Below, in pieces: positions 13,906 through 24,705 of a DNA stretch of 64,000 nucleotides; positions within the stretch are counted from its first letter, which is position 1; each line of letters opens with the position of its first letter. The stretch spans positions 1-64,000 of the forward strand of contig JAFLRZ010000011.1 of NCBI GenBank assembly GCA_022511225.1. Reading direction: 5' to 3'. Source of the stretch: Eubacterium sp. (lineage in GTDB: Bacteria > Bacillota > Clostridia > Oscillospirales > Acutalibacteraceae). The translations under genes and the position numbers were made by a program. Below the pieces are notes generated by a model. The model searched no databases and was not told the origin of the DNA. It saw only the letters and a program-made list of their open reading frames with translations.

Positions 13906-16647
13906 ATGGCTAATAAATTTCTTACTGCCCTTTTCGGAGATTACTCAAAAAAGGAAGTAAAAAAAGTAAGCAAAATTGCCGATAAGGTACTTGAGCTTGA
14001 AAAAAAGTATCAGCCTATGGAAGACAAGGAGCTTGCTAAACAGACTGAATTATTCAAGGAAAGACTTGCAAACGGCGAAACTCTTGATGATATTTTGCCT
14101 GACGCATTTGCCGTCTGCCGCGAGGCTGCTTGGCGAGTTCTCGGAATGAAGCACTTTAGGGTGCAGATTATAGGCGGTATAATTCTTCATCAGGGCAGAA
14201 TTGCCGAAATGAAAACCGGTGAAGGTAAAACTCTTGTAGCTACCCTGCCGGCATACCTTAACGGTCTTTCAGGTAACGGTGTTCATATCGTTACGGTAAA
14301 CGATTACCTTGCAAAGCGTGACTCTGAATGGATGGGCAAGCTTTACAGATTTTTAGGACTTACCGTAGGTCTTATCATTCACTCAAAGGATAACGCTGAG
14401 CGAAGAGAAGCATACAATGCCGACATCACTTACGGCACAAATAACGAAATGGGCTTTGACTATCTTCGTGACAATATGGTGCAGTACAAGGAGCAAAAGG
14501 TGCAGAGAGGCCACTCCTTTGCTATTGTCGATGAGGTTGACTCAATCCTTATAGACGAGGCAAGAACTCCGCTTATCATCAGCGGTAAGGGCGACAAGTC
14601 TACAGACCTTTATTCAAGAGCCAACTCCTTTGCACGCTCACTTAAAATGATTAAGGTTGCAAAGATGGACGAGAAAGAGGATACCGACCTTGCATACGAT
14701 TCAGACTACGTAGTTGACGAAAAGGCAAAAACTGCTACGCTTACACAGTCAGGTGTAAAGAAGGCTGAGGCGTTCTTTGGTGTAGAAAACCTTATGGATA
14801 TAGACAATACTACTCTTCTTCACCACATCAATCAGGCTATCAAGGCTAACGGTGTTATGAGAAGGGATATTGACTACGTTGTAGCAGACGGACAGGTTAA
14901 AATCGTTGACGAGTTTACAGGTCGTATTATGGAGGGCCGCCGATATAACGAGGGTCTGCATCAGGCTATCGAGGCAAAAGAAGGTGTAAAGATTGAAAAC
15001 GAGAGCAAAACTCTTGCTACAATCACCTTCCAGAACTACTTCCGTCTATACAAAAAGCTTTCAGGTATGACAGGTACAGCTTCAACCGAAGCACCTGAAT
15101 TTTCTGAAATCTATAATCTTGACGTTGTTGAAATTCCGACAAACAAAGAGCTTGCAAGAATTGATAATCCTGACGTAATTTTCCAGACTGAAAGAGGAAA
15201 ATTCAATAACGTTATTGAAAAGATAAAGGAATGTCACGAAAAGGGACAGCCTGTTCTTGTCGGTACAATCAGCATTGAAAAGAGCGAATATCTTTCAAAA
15301 CTCCTTAAAAAAGCAAGAATTCCTCACAACGTACTCAATGCAAAGAATCACGAAAAGGAAGCAGAAATCATTGCTCAGGCAGGTAAGCTCGGCACCGTTA
15401 CAATCGCAACGAATATGGCAGGCCGTGGTACTGATATTATGCTTGGCGGTAATGCCGAATATCTCGCTAAGGCAGAGATGAAGAGAATGCAGTTTACAGA
15501 CGAGCTCATTGCCGAAGCAACAGGCTTTGCTGAAACTGATGACGAGGAAATCCTCAATGCAAGAGAAACCTTCCGTACTCTTGAGGCAAAGTATAAGGAG
15601 GAAATCAAGGAGGAGGCTGACAAGGTCAGAGAGGTCGGCGGTCTGTTTATTCTTGGTACAGAGCGTCACGATTCCCGCCGTATCGACAATCAGCTTCGCG
15701 GTCGTGCAGGCCGTCAGGGCGATCCGGGTGAAAGCCAATTCTTTATCTCCTGCGAGGACGACCTTATGCGTCTTTTCGGCGGTGAAAGAATGCAGATGGT
15801 AATGAACAGACTCACTGATGATGAAAACGTTCCTATTCCAAGCAAGATGATTTCAAGAACTGTTGAATCCTCACAGAAGAAGATTGAGGGCAACCACTTC
15901 GGTATTCGTAAGAACGTGCTTCAGTACGATGACGTTATGAACAGGCAGAGAGAGCTTATTTATGAACAGAGAAATCAGGTGCTTGACGGCATTGACCTTA
16001 CGGATAAGATTATCTCAATGCTTGAAACAAATATTAATGAAAACGTTAAATTCTTCCTTTCAGGTGAAAACAAGTCCGATTGGAACGTAACGGGACTTAA
16101 AGAAAAATACAAGGGCTGGCTCACCAAGGAGGATGACTTTGAGGATATTGATACGCTTTCTCCGGAAGAGGTTATCGATATTCTCACAGAGAGAGGAAAG
16201 ACAATTCTCGAAGAAAAGAAAGCAATCCTCGGTGACGAGATGTTTGCAGATTTTGAAAGAATGGTACTTCTTCGTAACGTTGATATGCTCTGGATGGATC
16301 ATATTGACGCAATGGATGATCTCAAGCAGGGTATCCACCTTCGCTCTTATGCACAGCAGGATCCTGTAGTTGCATTCAGAATCGAATCCTACGATATGTT
16401 TGACGAAATGACTGCTTCAATCAGAGAAAATACAGTCAAGGATCTTCTCATCTATATGCCGAGAAGAGAGTCAGACGTTGAGCGAAAGGCAATTGTAAAG
16501 GTTACTGCTACGTCAACAGGCGGTGACGATACTGTTAAGGCAGAACCTGTACGCAAGGGCAAAAAGATAGGTCCTAACGATCCATGCCCATGCGGAAGCG
16601 GCAAAAAGTATAAGAAATGCTGCGGTGCACCGGGTGCAGAGAAGTAG
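13906..16647 (+). CDS. secA: Preprotein translocase ATPase SecA
   Basis: [54 protein letters not shown]-terminal zinc site [14 protein letters not shown]. Confidence 0.98.
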   Translation: MANKFLTALFGDYSKKEVKKVSKIADKVLELEKKYQPMEDKELAKQTELFKERLANGETLDDILPDAFAVCREAAWRVLGMKHFRVQIIGGIILHQGRIAEMKTGEGKTLVATLPAYLNGLSGNGVHIVTVNDYLAKRDSEWMGKLYRFLGLTVGLIIHSKDNAERREAYNADITYGTNNEMGFDYLRDNMVQYKEQKVQRGHSFAIVDEVDSILIDEARTPLIISGKGDKSTDLYSRANSFARSLKMIKVAKMDEKEDTDLAYDSDYVVDEKAKTATLTQSGVKKAEAFFGVENLMDIDNTTLLHHINQAIKANGVMRRDIDYVVADGQVKIVDEFTGRIMEGRRYNEGLHQAIEAKEGVKIENESKTLATITFQNYFRLYKKLSGMTGTASTEAPEFSEIYNLDVVEIPTNKELARIDNPDVIFQTERGKFNNVIEKIKECHEKGQPVLVGTISIEKSEYLSKLLKKARIPHNVLNAKNHEKEAEIIAQAGKLGTVTIATNMAGRGTDIMLGGNAEYLAKAEMKRMQFTDELIAEATGFAETDDEEILNARETFRTLEAKYKEEIKEEADKVREVGGLFILGTERHDSRRIDNQLRGRAGRQGDPGESQFFISCEDDLMRLFGGERMQMVMNRLTDDENVPIPSKMISRTVESSQKKIEGNHFGIRKNVLQYDDVMNRQRELIYEQRNQVLDGIDLTDKIISMLETNINENVKFFLSGENKSDWNVTGLKEKYKGWLTKEDDFEDIDTLSPEEVIDILTERGKTILEEKKAILGDEMFADFERMVLLRNVDMLWMDHIDAMDDLKQGIHLRSYAQQDPVVAFRIESYDMFDEMTASIRENTVKDLLIYMPRRESDVERKAIVKVTATSTGGDDTVKAEPVRKGKKIGPNDPCPCGSGKKYKKCCGAPGAEK

Positions 16648-16732
16648 AAAACAATATCAAAAACAGTGAAAAGCACAACATAATATGCTGCTTATTATGA
16701 ATAAAAAGCTTTTGTAAAACGCATAAACGCAC

Positions 16733-16766
16733 AAAAAAGAAGGAACTTGATTGTTCCTTCTTTTTT
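16733..16766 (+). terminator. Intrinsic terminator after secA (symmetrical, possibly bidirectional)
   Basis: AAAAAAGAAGGAAC ttgatt GTTCCTTCTTTTTT perfect inverted repeat. Confidence 0.85.
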
Positions 16767-16846
16767 CTTGATATAAATATAAGATGCTTCACAAACGCCA
16801 AGTACAATTTTGGCGCAATTTTGCACTTTTTCGAAATCCTTAATCC

Positions 16847-17686
16847 TTATAAATGGTATACTATATCATCACTCTTCTTGTTGAAGAACCATACTCCGAT
16901 AAAGAGAGTTATGAGCGATACCACGGTAGAATAAAGAAGCAGCTTCCAGCTCAACATCTGCCCATACAGTACGCAATGCCTGAACATCTCTATCATAGAG
17001 TACAGCGGATTTAACTTAATTACGAGTCTTATCCACGGTCTTTTTATTGTGCTGAAATGATAAATGATAGGCACCATATAGAAAAGAAGCTGTGTAAAAA
17101 CGTCCCAAATATACTCAACGTCTCTAAAATATACGCTTACAACTGAAAGAATAAGACCTACACCCGTGCAGAATATAAGAAGTATTAGCATAGGTACCCA
17201 GCAAAGCAGCATATACGGAGTAGCTGTTAATCCGTGTCCGCCCTGAAATCCTGTTACCTTAAAGAAAATCCATACGCATATAAAGCATATGATTGAAATT
17301 GCAAACGTTACAAAGTTGCTGAGAATCGCCGAAAGAGGATACATATATTTAGGCACGTATACCTTTTTTATAATAGCCTGATTTCGCCTGAAGGAGGTCA
17401 TCGCCTGCTTTGATGAGCCTTTGAAGAAGCTGAACAAGAGCCTTCCTGTAAAAATATAGACAGGGTAGCAGACAATCAGATTGCTCTTTCTGCCGAGGAG
17501 ATTTCCGAACACAACAGACAGCACTATCATATGAAGCAACGGTTGAATGAAACTCCAGAGAATGCCCAGCCAAGAATTTCTGTATTTAAGCTTAACGTTT
17601 TTAACTGTCAGCTCTCTGAGAAGATTTTTGTACTTCTTGAACGTTTCGACAGTGTGATTAAGCTCCTTTTCTGTTTCAGTACTCAT
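16847..17686 (-). CDS. ABC-2 type polysaccharide/teichoic-acid export permease
   Basis: KNVKLKYRNSWLGILWSFIQPLLHMIVLSVVFG motif, TM segments; MSTE start preceded by GAGGTG. Confidence 0.85.
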   Translation of the reverse strand: MSTETEKELNHTVETFKKYKNLLRELTVKNVKLKYRNSWLGILWSFIQPLLHMIVLSVVFGNLLGRKSNLIVCYPVYIFTGRLLFSFFKGSSKQAMTSFRRNQAIIKKVYVPKYMYPLSAILSNFVTFAISIICFICVWIFFKVTGFQGGHGLTATPYMLLCWVPMLILLIFCTGVGLILSVVSVYFRDVEYIWDVFTQLLFYMVPIIYHFSTIKRPWIRLVIKLNPLYSMIEMFRHCVLYGQMLSWKLLLYSTVVSLITLFIGVWFFNKKSDDIVYHL

Positions 17687-17760
17687 TATGCACCTCACAA
17701 TTTAAGCTTCGGTATGAGTCATTATATCACAACACATATTATTTTTCAACTCTAATATTT

Positions 17761-18252
17761 TCATCTGAAAATCTCTGCAATATCCATAGCCGTTTTCCTT
17801 GCAGACATATCGCCGTCCACAACGTAATCTGCCGCCGCAAGATATTTTGATTTTCGCTCATCATAAAGCGCCCTTGCTTTTTCACGGTCCTGAAAAAGAG
17901 GTCTTGTCTTTGAGTTGCCTATTCTTTCGCAGATAACCTCAAAGCTGGCATCAAGAAATACGATTTTTCCGCCCGTTCTGAGTGCATCAACGTTACGCTG
18001 AAATGTGAGTGCGCCCCCTCCGGTTGACACTATGCAGTTTTTCATATCCGAAACGTTTTTACAACATTCATATTCAAGCTCTCGGAAATAGTCCTCTCCG
18101 TGGGCCGCAAAGATTGCCTTTATCGCAATGCCCTGCTCCTTTTCTATCAGCTCGTCTGTGTCTACAAATTTTCTGCCCATAATTTTTGCAAGCTCCATAC
18201 CGATAGTGGTTTTACCACTGCCCATAAAGCCGCAAAGGATGATATTGTTCAT
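17761..18252 (-). CDS. aroK: Shikimate kinase
   Basis: NIILCGFMGSGKTTIGMELAKIMGRKFVDTDELIE; STGGGAL. Confidence 0.95.
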   Translation of the reverse strand: MNNIILCGFMGSGKTTIGMELAKIMGRKFVDTDELIEKEQGIAIKAIFAAHGEDYFRELEYECCKNVSDMKNCIVSTGGGALTFQRNVDALRTGGKIVFLDASFEVICERIGNSKTRPLFQDREKARALYDERKSKYLAAADYVVDGDMSARKTAMDIAEIFR

Positions 18253-19079
18253 TATTTTTTAAGCTCTCTTTCAGTAATTTCTATAACAGGCTTGATCTGG
18301 TCGGCAGTAAAGCTGACACCGAGCCATATCTCCTGTGCAACTGCCGCCTGCCACACAAGCATAGGAAGTCCGTTTGAATACTTCAGTCCGCCCTCTTTTG
18401 CATATCTGATAAGCATTGTTTCAAGCGGATTATATACCGCATCAAACACAGCCTTGCAGGAAAGCACCTTTTCCCTCGGAAGCACACAGGAATTAACGCT
18501 CGGGTACATTCCGACAGGCGTACCGTTTATGAGTAAATCGTATTTGCCGTCAACCTCGTCAAGAGTAATGACCTCGCAGGACTTACCAAGCTTATCGGCA
18601 ATCTCCTGCTTAATCTGATTTGCCATAGGCACGTCATCATTTCTTACGGCAATTGTAAGCTCGGCGCCTGCAAGTATACTCTCAAAGGCAAACATTCTCG
18701 ATACTCCACCGCTGCCGCAAAGAAGCACCTTTCCGCCAAGCTCAATATCTGCCATCTCAAGTGCACGCAAAAAACCGTGGCAGTCTGTATTATGACCAAT
18801 GAGCCTTCCGTCCTTAATCTCAACTGTATTAACTGCACCGAAAAGCCTTGCTCTTTCCGAAAGCTCCTGAAGATATGGAATAATTCCCGTTTTATGCGGG
18901 ATTGTAACGTTATATCCGCAAAAGTCTTTTAACTCCTTAATCCCCTCCTCAAAGCAGTCGGGATTAATTTCATTAAGAGAGTAATCGCCTTCTATATTAT
19001 TAAGCTTAAACAGCTCCTTATGAATTAACGGTGACATTGAATGACCGAGCGGATAGCCGATAAGACCAAACTTTTTCAT
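18252..19079 (-). CDS. aroE: Shikimate dehydrogenase
   Basis: GLIGYPLGHSMSPLIHKELF; YNVTIPHKTGIIPYLQ; NTDCHGFLRAL; LINGTPVGMYP. Confidence 0.96.
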   Translation of the reverse strand: MKKFGLIGYPLGHSMSPLIHKELFKLNNIEGDYSLNEINPDCFEEGIKELKDFCGYNVTIPHKTGIIPYLQELSERARLFGAVNTVEIKDGRLIGHNTDCHGFLRALEMADIELGGKVLLCGSGGVSRMFAFESILAGAELTIAVRNDDVPMANQIKQEIADKLGKSCEVITLDEVDGKYDLLINGTPVGMYPSVNSCVLPREKVLSCKAVFDAVYNPLETMLIRYAKEGGLKYSNGLPMLVWQAAVAQEIWLGVSFTADQIKPVIEITERELKK

Positions 19080-19107
19080 AAAATTATACCTCTGACATAA
19101 AATTATA

Positions 19108-19136
19108 TTGACAATTTATTATGAATTTTATAATAT
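19108..19136 (+). promoter_or_regulatory. Sigma-A type promoter upstream of acpP
   Basis: TTGACA at 19108-19113, 17-nt spacer, TAATAT at 19131-19136. Confidence 0.7.
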
Positions 19137-19188
19137 GATAATAACATATCTAATTAACATTAACAACTACTTTTCGAGGTGAATAATT

Positions 19189-19416
19189 ATGGTATTTGAA
19201 AAAATTAAGGCAATTCTCTCTGAACAGCTTGATATATCTGAAGATGAAATCACGGTTGAGAGCCTTCTTGTAGAGGATTTGGGTGCTGACAGCCTTGATG
19301 CCATTGATATTGTTATGTCTGTTGAGGATGAATTTGGTATTGAAGTACCGGACGAGATTGTTGAAAATATGGAAAGTGTAAATGATATAGTTACATTTAT
19401 AGAAAATAATATATAA
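19189..19416 (+). CDS. acpP: Acyl carrier protein
   Basis: 75 aa acidic, phosphopantetheine site DLGADSLDAIDIVMSVEDEFGIEVPD. Confidence 0.97.
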   Translation: MVFEKIKAILSEQLDISEDEITVESLLVEDLGADSLDAIDIVMSVEDEFGIEVPDEIVENMESVNDIVTFIENNI

Positions 19417-19467
19417 CAAAATTGACATATAGTGTTGTTGACAATAAAATCCAAATAAAGTAAAATA

Positions 19468-19497
19468 AAAGCAGGCTTATGTCTGCTTTATTTTTTT
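19468..19497 (+). terminator. Terminator after acpP
   Basis: AAAGCAGGCTTATGTCTGCTTTATTTTTTT hairpin plus T-run. Confidence 0.7.
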
Positions 19498-19527
19498 GTG
19501 AATTCAATTTAAGAGAGGGGCAACGAT

Positions 19528-21030
19528 ATGGCAGATAAATACGTTATGGCGCTCGATCAGGGTACAACCTCCTCGAGAGCAATAATTTTTGACAAAAAGG
19601 GTAATATTATTGCTAAGGCACAAAATGAATTTCCTCAGTATTATCCGCAGCACGGCTGGGTTGAGCATGACCCTATGGAGATTCTTTTTTCTCAGGTAAG
19701 CGCAATTCTTGCTTGCCTCAGGCTTGAAAAGGTTGATCCGAAGGATATTGTTTCAATCGGTATAACTAACCAGCGAGAAACGACTATAGTATGGGATAAG
19801 AACACAGGTAAGCCCATTTACAACGCTATAGTATGGCAGTGCAGACGAACTGCCGATTTATGCGAGGAGCTCAAGGCGCAGGGACTTAATGATTATATTA
19901 AGGACACCACAGGCTTGCTTATTGACGCATATTTCAGCGCAACAAAAATCAAATGGATTCTTGATAACGTTGAAGGCGCAAAGGAAAAAGCTGAAAACGG
20001 CGATCTTCTTTTCGGCACTGTTGATACTTGGCTGATATGGAATCTCACAGGAGGCAAGGTTCACGTTACTGACTACTCAAATGCGTGCAGAACTATGCTT
20101 TTTGATATCAACAAGCTTTGCTGGGATTCCTTCCTCTGCGAAAAGCTCGATATTCCGATGTGTATGCTCCCTGAGGTTAAGCCGTCAAGCTATGTCTACG
20201 GTGAAACAGCGAAGATTACAGGTATTGAGGATATTGCAGGCGTACCGATTGCAGGTGCTATCGGTGATCAGCCGGGTGCACTTTTCGGTCAGGGCTGTTT
20301 TGAGGAAGGACAGGCGAAAAACACCTACGGCACAGGCTGCTTCCTGCTTATGAACACGGGTGACAAAAAGGTAAACAGCCGTTCAAATCTGCTTTCAGGC
20401 ATTGCGTGGGGTGTTGGTGACAAAATCACTTATTCGCTTGAAGGCTCTGCATTTAACGCCGGCTCGGTAATAAAATGGCTTCGTGACGAGCTTGAGCTTA
20501 TTCATTCTGCTCCGGAGTGTGACGAGCTTGCTATGGAGGTTGAGGATTCAAACGGCTTATACTTCGTTCCTGCGTTTACCGGACTCGGTGCTCCTTATTG
20601 GGATATGTACGCAAGAGGTGTAATGATAGGACTTACACGCGGTGTAAACAGAAAGCATATCTGCCGTGCCGTTCTTGAAAGCATTACGTATCAGATGACT
20701 GATTTGCTTGAAGCTATGATGAAGGACAGCGACATAGTTCTTAAAGACCTTCGTGTTGACGGCGGTGCTTCGGTATCTGACATTATGATGCAGATTCAGG
20801 CAGATATGACAGGCGTTAAGGTAAACAGACCTAAGAACGTTGAAACAACTGCTCTCGGTGCTGCTTACTGCGCAGGACTTGCAACGGGAGTATGGGAATC
20901 CACAGATGAAATCGAGGCTAACCGTGAGGTTGACAAGATATTTATTCCATCTATGGAGATTGGATTAAGAAATAAAAAGTATTCAGACTGGAAGCGTGCA
21001 GTTGAACGCTCACGCAACTGGGAAAGATAA
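19528..21030 (+). CDS. glpK: Glycerol kinase
   Basis: [69 protein letters not shown]. Confidence 0.97.
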   Translation: MADKYVMALDQGTTSSRAIIFDKKGNIIAKAQNEFPQYYPQHGWVEHDPMEILFSQVSAILACLRLEKVDPKDIVSIGITNQRETTIVWDKNTGKPIYNAIVWQCRRTADLCEELKAQGLNDYIKDTTGLLIDAYFSATKIKWILDNVEGAKEKAENGDLLFGTVDTWLIWNLTGGKVHVTDYSNACRTMLFDINKLCWDSFLCEKLDIPMCMLPEVKPSSYVYGETAKITGIEDIAGVPIAGAIGDQPGALFGQGCFEEGQAKNTYGTGCFLLMNTGDKKVNSRSNLLSGIAWGVGDKITYSLEGSAFNAGSVIKWLRDELELIHSAPECDELAMEVEDSNGLYFVPAFTGLGAPYWDMYARGVMIGLTRGVNRKHICRAVLESITYQMTDLLEAMMKDSDIVLKDLRVDGGASVSDIMMQIQADMTGVKVNRPKNVETTALGAAYCAGLATGVWESTDEIEANREVDKIFIPSMEIGLRNKKYSDWKRAVERSRNWER

Positions 21031-21066
21031 ATCACAACAATATATAATAAAGGAGAAATAAAAATT

Positions 21067-22176
21067 ATGGGTAAGGTAGTTTGTCCCTGGGGATTATTAA
21101 CTGATTTTGTAACTGATGCATTCATCGGCTACGGTATTCCCGAGGAGGATGCAAAAATCTGCACAGATGTTTTGCTCGAGTCAGACAGAAGAGGTATCGA
21201 AAGCCACGGCTGTAACAGATTCAAGCCTATCTATCTTGACAGAATCAAGGCAGGTATTCAGCAGCCGATTACTAATTTTGAGATAATCAAGGAAACACCT
21301 TGTACTGCAGTTGTTGACGGTCACGACGGTATGGGTCAGGTCATCGGCTACAAGTCAATGCAGATGGCTATTGACAAGGCAAAGCAGTACGGTCTTGGTA
21401 TGGTTGCAGTTCGTAATTCCTGCCACTACGGTATTGCCGGCTATTATGCAACAATGGCTACAAAGCAAGGCTGTATAGGTATGACAGGTACTAACGCAAG
21501 ACCTTCTGTTGCTCCTACCTTTGGTGTTGAGGGTATGTTTGGTACTAACCCTCTTACAGTCGGTATTCCTACTGACGAGGAATTTGATTTTGTCATCGAC
21601 TGCGCAACATCTATTACGCAAAACGGCAAAATTGAATATTATGAGAGAATCGGTGAGGACGTTCATCCCGGTACTATAATAGGACTTGACGGCAAAGAGG
21701 TTTCAGGCGACTCGGGTGAGGCTCTTAAAAAAATCCGTTCAGGCGAAGCTGCACTCACTACACTCGGCGGTATCGGTGAGGCTCTCGGCGGATACAAGGG
21801 CTACGGCTATGCTATGATTATCGAGCTTCTTTCAGCAGCTCTTCAGGACGGTGCTTACGGAAAGGACCTTGACGGAAAGGATGAAAACGGAAACATCAGA
21901 CCATATCATCTCGGTCACTTCTTTATTGCTATTGATACCGAGCACTTCCTTGGTGAAGAGGAAACGAGAAAGAAGGCAGGAGAAATTCTCCGTACAATCC
22001 GTGCTTCAAAGAAAGCACCGGACCAAGACAGAATTTACACAGCAGGCGAAAAGGAATATCTTATCTGGCAGGAAAGAAAGGACAGCGGTGTTCCTATCAA
22101 CGAGTCTGTTCAGGCAGAGATGAATGCAGTTCGTGACGAACTTGGTCTTACACAATATAAGTTCCCTTGGGAATAA
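21067..22176 (+). CDS. Ldh-2 family malate/L-lactate dehydrogenase
   Basis: ESDRRGIESHGCNRF; RNSCHYGIAGYYATMA; FGTNPLTVGIPT motifs. Confidence 0.9.
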   Translation: MGKVVCPWGLLTDFVTDAFIGYGIPEEDAKICTDVLLESDRRGIESHGCNRFKPIYLDRIKAGIQQPITNFEIIKETPCTAVVDGHDGMGQVIGYKSMQMAIDKAKQYGLGMVAVRNSCHYGIAGYYATMATKQGCIGMTGTNARPSVAPTFGVEGMFGTNPLTVGIPTDEEFDFVIDCATSITQNGKIEYYERIGEDVHPGTIIGLDGKEVSGDSGEALKKIRSGEAALTTLGGIGEALGGYKGYGYAMIIELLSAALQDGAYGKDLDGKDENGNIRPYHLGHFFIAIDTEHFLGEEETRKKAGEILRTIRASKKAPDQDRIYTAGEKEYLIWQERKDSGVPINESVQAEMNAVRDELGLTQYKFPWE

Positions 22177-22196
22177 TTAAAAGAGGTAAATAAATT

Positions 22197-23366
22197 ATGG
22201 ATTATCGTAAAGAATCATTAAAGCTTCACGGCGAATGGAAGGGAAAGCTTGAGGTAACTGCAAGAGCAAAGGTTGATAACAAGGATGCTCTTTCGCTCGC
22301 TTATACTCCCGGTGTTGCAGAGCCGTGTATTGCAATTCAGGAGGATTACAACAAGAGCTGGGAGCTCACAAGACGCTGGAATATGGTAGCCGTTATTACA
22401 GACGGCACTGCCGTACTGGGTCTTGGAGATATCGGACCCGAGGCAGGTATGCCCGTTATGGAGGGCAAGTGCGTGCTCTTCAAGGAATTCGGTGATGTTG
22501 ATGCGTTCCCTCTTTGTGTTCGCTCAAAGGACGTTGATGAAATTGTTGAAACGATTTACAATATCAGCGGATCATTCGGCGGCATTAACCTTGAGGATAT
22601 TGCCGCTCCGCGTTGCTTTGAAATCGAGGAAAAGCTTAAGGCTAAGTGCGATATACCGATTTTCCACGACGATCAGCACGGTACAGCAGTAGTTGTATCT
22701 GCCGCTCTTATCAACGCAACTAAGCTTACAGGCAAGGCTCTTGGTGACTGCAAGGCTGTAATCAACGGCTCAGGCGCTGCAGGAATTGCTATTGCAAAGC
22801 TTCTTATGACTCTCGGTCTGCGCGACGTAATTCTTTGCGACAGAACAGGCGCTATCTATGAGGGCAGAGAAAATCTCAACGCATCAAAAGCTGCTATTGC
22901 AAAGGTAACTAACAGAGAAATGACGAAGGGCTCACTCGTTGATGCCGTTAAGGGTACAGATATTTTCATCGGCGTATCTGCACCGGGTGTACTCACTCAG
23001 GATATGATTAAGACTATGAACGCTGACCCTATCGTGCTTGCTATGGCTAATCCTACACCTGAAATTATGCCTGATGAGGCAAAGGCAGCAGGTGCTAAGA
23101 TTGTCGGCACGGGTCGTTCCGACTTCCCGAATCAGATTAACAACGTCGTTGCTTTCCCCGGTATTTTCCGCGGTGCACTCGACGTAAGAGCAAGCGATAT
23201 TACAGAGAATATGAAGATAGCTGCTGCATACGCTATTGCTTCTCTCGCAGAAGATCAGCTCACACCTGACTACATTCTTCCTTATGCTTTCGACGAAAGA
23301 ATTAAGGACACGGTTGCAAAGGCAGTTGCCGAAGCAGCAATCAAAGACGGTGTAGCCAGAATATAA
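22197..23366 (+). CDS. NAD(P)-dependent malic enzyme
   Basis: LAYTPGVAEPC; TDGTAVLGLGDIGPEAGMPVMEGK; FHDDQHGTAVVVSAAL. Confidence 0.95.
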   Translation: MDYRKESLKLHGEWKGKLEVTARAKVDNKDALSLAYTPGVAEPCIAIQEDYNKSWELTRRWNMVAVITDGTAVLGLGDIGPEAGMPVMEGKCVLFKEFGDVDAFPLCVRSKDVDEIVETIYNISGSFGGINLEDIAAPRCFEIEEKLKAKCDIPIFHDDQHGTAVVVSAALINATKLTGKALGDCKAVINGSGAAGIAIAKLLMTLGLRDVILCDRTGAIYEGRENLNASKAAIAKVTNREMTKGSLVDAVKGTDIFIGVSAPGVLTQDMIKTMNADPIVLAMANPTPEIMPDEAKAAGAKIVGTGRSDFPNQINNVVAFPGIFRGALDVRASDITENMKIAAAYAIASLAEDQLTPDYILPYAFDERIKDTVAKAVAEAAIKDGVARI

Positions 23367-23392
23367 ATTATTTCTTCACTGTCAAATATTAT

Positions 23393-23445
23393 AAAACCCC
23401 ACTATAATATCTTTCGTTTTGAAAGTATTACAGTGGGGTTTTTAA
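23393..23445. terminator. Bidirectional terminator between convergent genes
   Basis: AAAACCCCACTATAATATCTTTC gtttt GAAAGTATTACAGTGGGGTTTTT inverted repeat. Confidence 0.8.
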
Positions 23446-23811
23446 TTATCGTTTCCTCTTTATTGTGCTTATTATCTTACAGACAACCAAAATTATAAAA
23501 AACACAATTAATGAGCCAATGAAGAGATACTTCGACAGTTGTTCAAAATGCTCTGTATTAATTAAAATAAGACTTAAAACATTTAGCAATAAAATAAAGT
23601 GTGCATATATCTCGGTTATTATATAAAATAATTCCAGCTTAACATATTTTCCTTTTCTTCTCGCAATGTTGAAGCTAATCGGTGTGATATACTTGTTTGG
23701 TCTTACTTTCTTAATTTCCAACTCATTATGCTCTATATACCAATCATAACCAATCATAAAGAAATAAAAGAAAATCACATTAACGACTTTCGAGATAATT
23801 ATACCTTTCAT
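23446..23811 (-). CDS. Hypothetical membrane protein
   Basis: 121 aa ORF with three hydrophobic segments ending next to a terminator. Confidence 0.5.
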   Translation of the reverse strand: MKGIIISKVVNVIFFYFFMIGYDWYIEHNELEIKKVRPNKYITPISFNIARRKGKYVKLELFYIITEIYAHFILLLNVLSLILINTEHFEQLSKYLFIGSLIVFFIILVVCKIISTIKRKR

Positions 23812-23851
23812 TTATGAACTGCATCTCCATATTGACAATGGTTGCTTGCTG

Positions 23852-24703
23852 TTACACACCCGAATATGCATTAAAGCCGCCGTCTACAGGAATGTTTACA
23901 CCTGTGATAAAGCCTGAATAATCCTCATCGCAAAGGAAGAGAAGTGTTCCTGAAAGCTCATCAGGCTCGCCGAATCTGTCCATAGGTGTTGCTGCAAGGA
24001 TTTTGCCCGTTCTCTCAGTAGGAGAGCCGTCCTCATTCCACAAGAGAGCCGCATTCTGCTTTGTTGAGAAAAAGCCGGGTGCGATAGCATTTACTCTGAT
24101 ACCGAGAGGTGCAAAGTGAACAGCCATCCACTCAGTAAAGTTTTTAACGGCAGCCTTTGCGGCACTGTATGCAGGAATACGTGTAAGCGGTCTAAAGGCA
24201 TTCATTGACGTTACCATAACGATGGTGCCCTTTTCCTTTTCAGCCATATCCTTTGCAAACACCTGTGTAGGGATAAGAGTGCCTAAGAAATTAAGGTTAA
24301 ACACAAAGCTGATTCCGTTTGCATCAAGATCAAAAAAGGTTTTGATATTCTCGTCCTTTTGAACAAGGTCAATCTTTTCAAGCGTATCCTTAGTTGTAGT
24401 GCCCTTTGGATTGTTACCGCCTGCACCGTTAAGAAGAATATCGCACGTGCCAAGCTTTTCATTTATAATCTGCCTTGCATTTTCCATTGACTCCTGCTCT
24501 AAAACGTTACAGCCTACTGCAATAGCCTGTCCGCCTGATGCATTGATTTCGTCTGCACACTGCTGAGCCGCAGCCTCGTTAAGATCAAGAACGGCAACCT
24601 TACAGCCCTGCTCGGCAAGAGTCTTTGCAAATGCACCGCAGAGAACTCCGCCGCCACCTGTTACAACGGCAACCTTGCCTTTTAAACTTTCGTGCTTAAA
24701 CAT
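23852..24703 (-). CDS. SDR-family oxidoreductase, D-mannonate (fructuronate) oxidoreductase-like
   Basis: Rossmann GKVAVVTGGGGVLCGAFAKTLAEQG, YSAAKAAVKNF; immediately downstream of uxuA. Confidence 0.88.
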   Translation of the reverse strand: MFKHESLKGKVAVVTGGGGVLCGAFAKTLAEQGCKVAVLDLNEAAAQQCADEINASGGQAIAVGCNVLEQESMENARQIINEKLGTCDILLNGAGGNNPKGTTTKDTLEKIDLVQKDENIKTFFDLDANGISFVFNLNFLGTLIPTQVFAKDMAEKEKGTIVMVTSMNAFRPLTRIPAYSAAKAAVKNFTEWMAVHFAPLGIRVNAIAPGFFSTKQNAALLWNEDGSPTERTGKILAATPMDRFGEPDELSGTLLFLCDEDYSGFITGVNIPVDGGFNAYSGV

Positions 24704-24705
24704 AA

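Noticed and set aside
15295-15738. 147-aa minus-strand Cys-rich ORF
   Set aside because: Antisense to secA; Cys richness is explained by GCA/ACA codons on the sense strand
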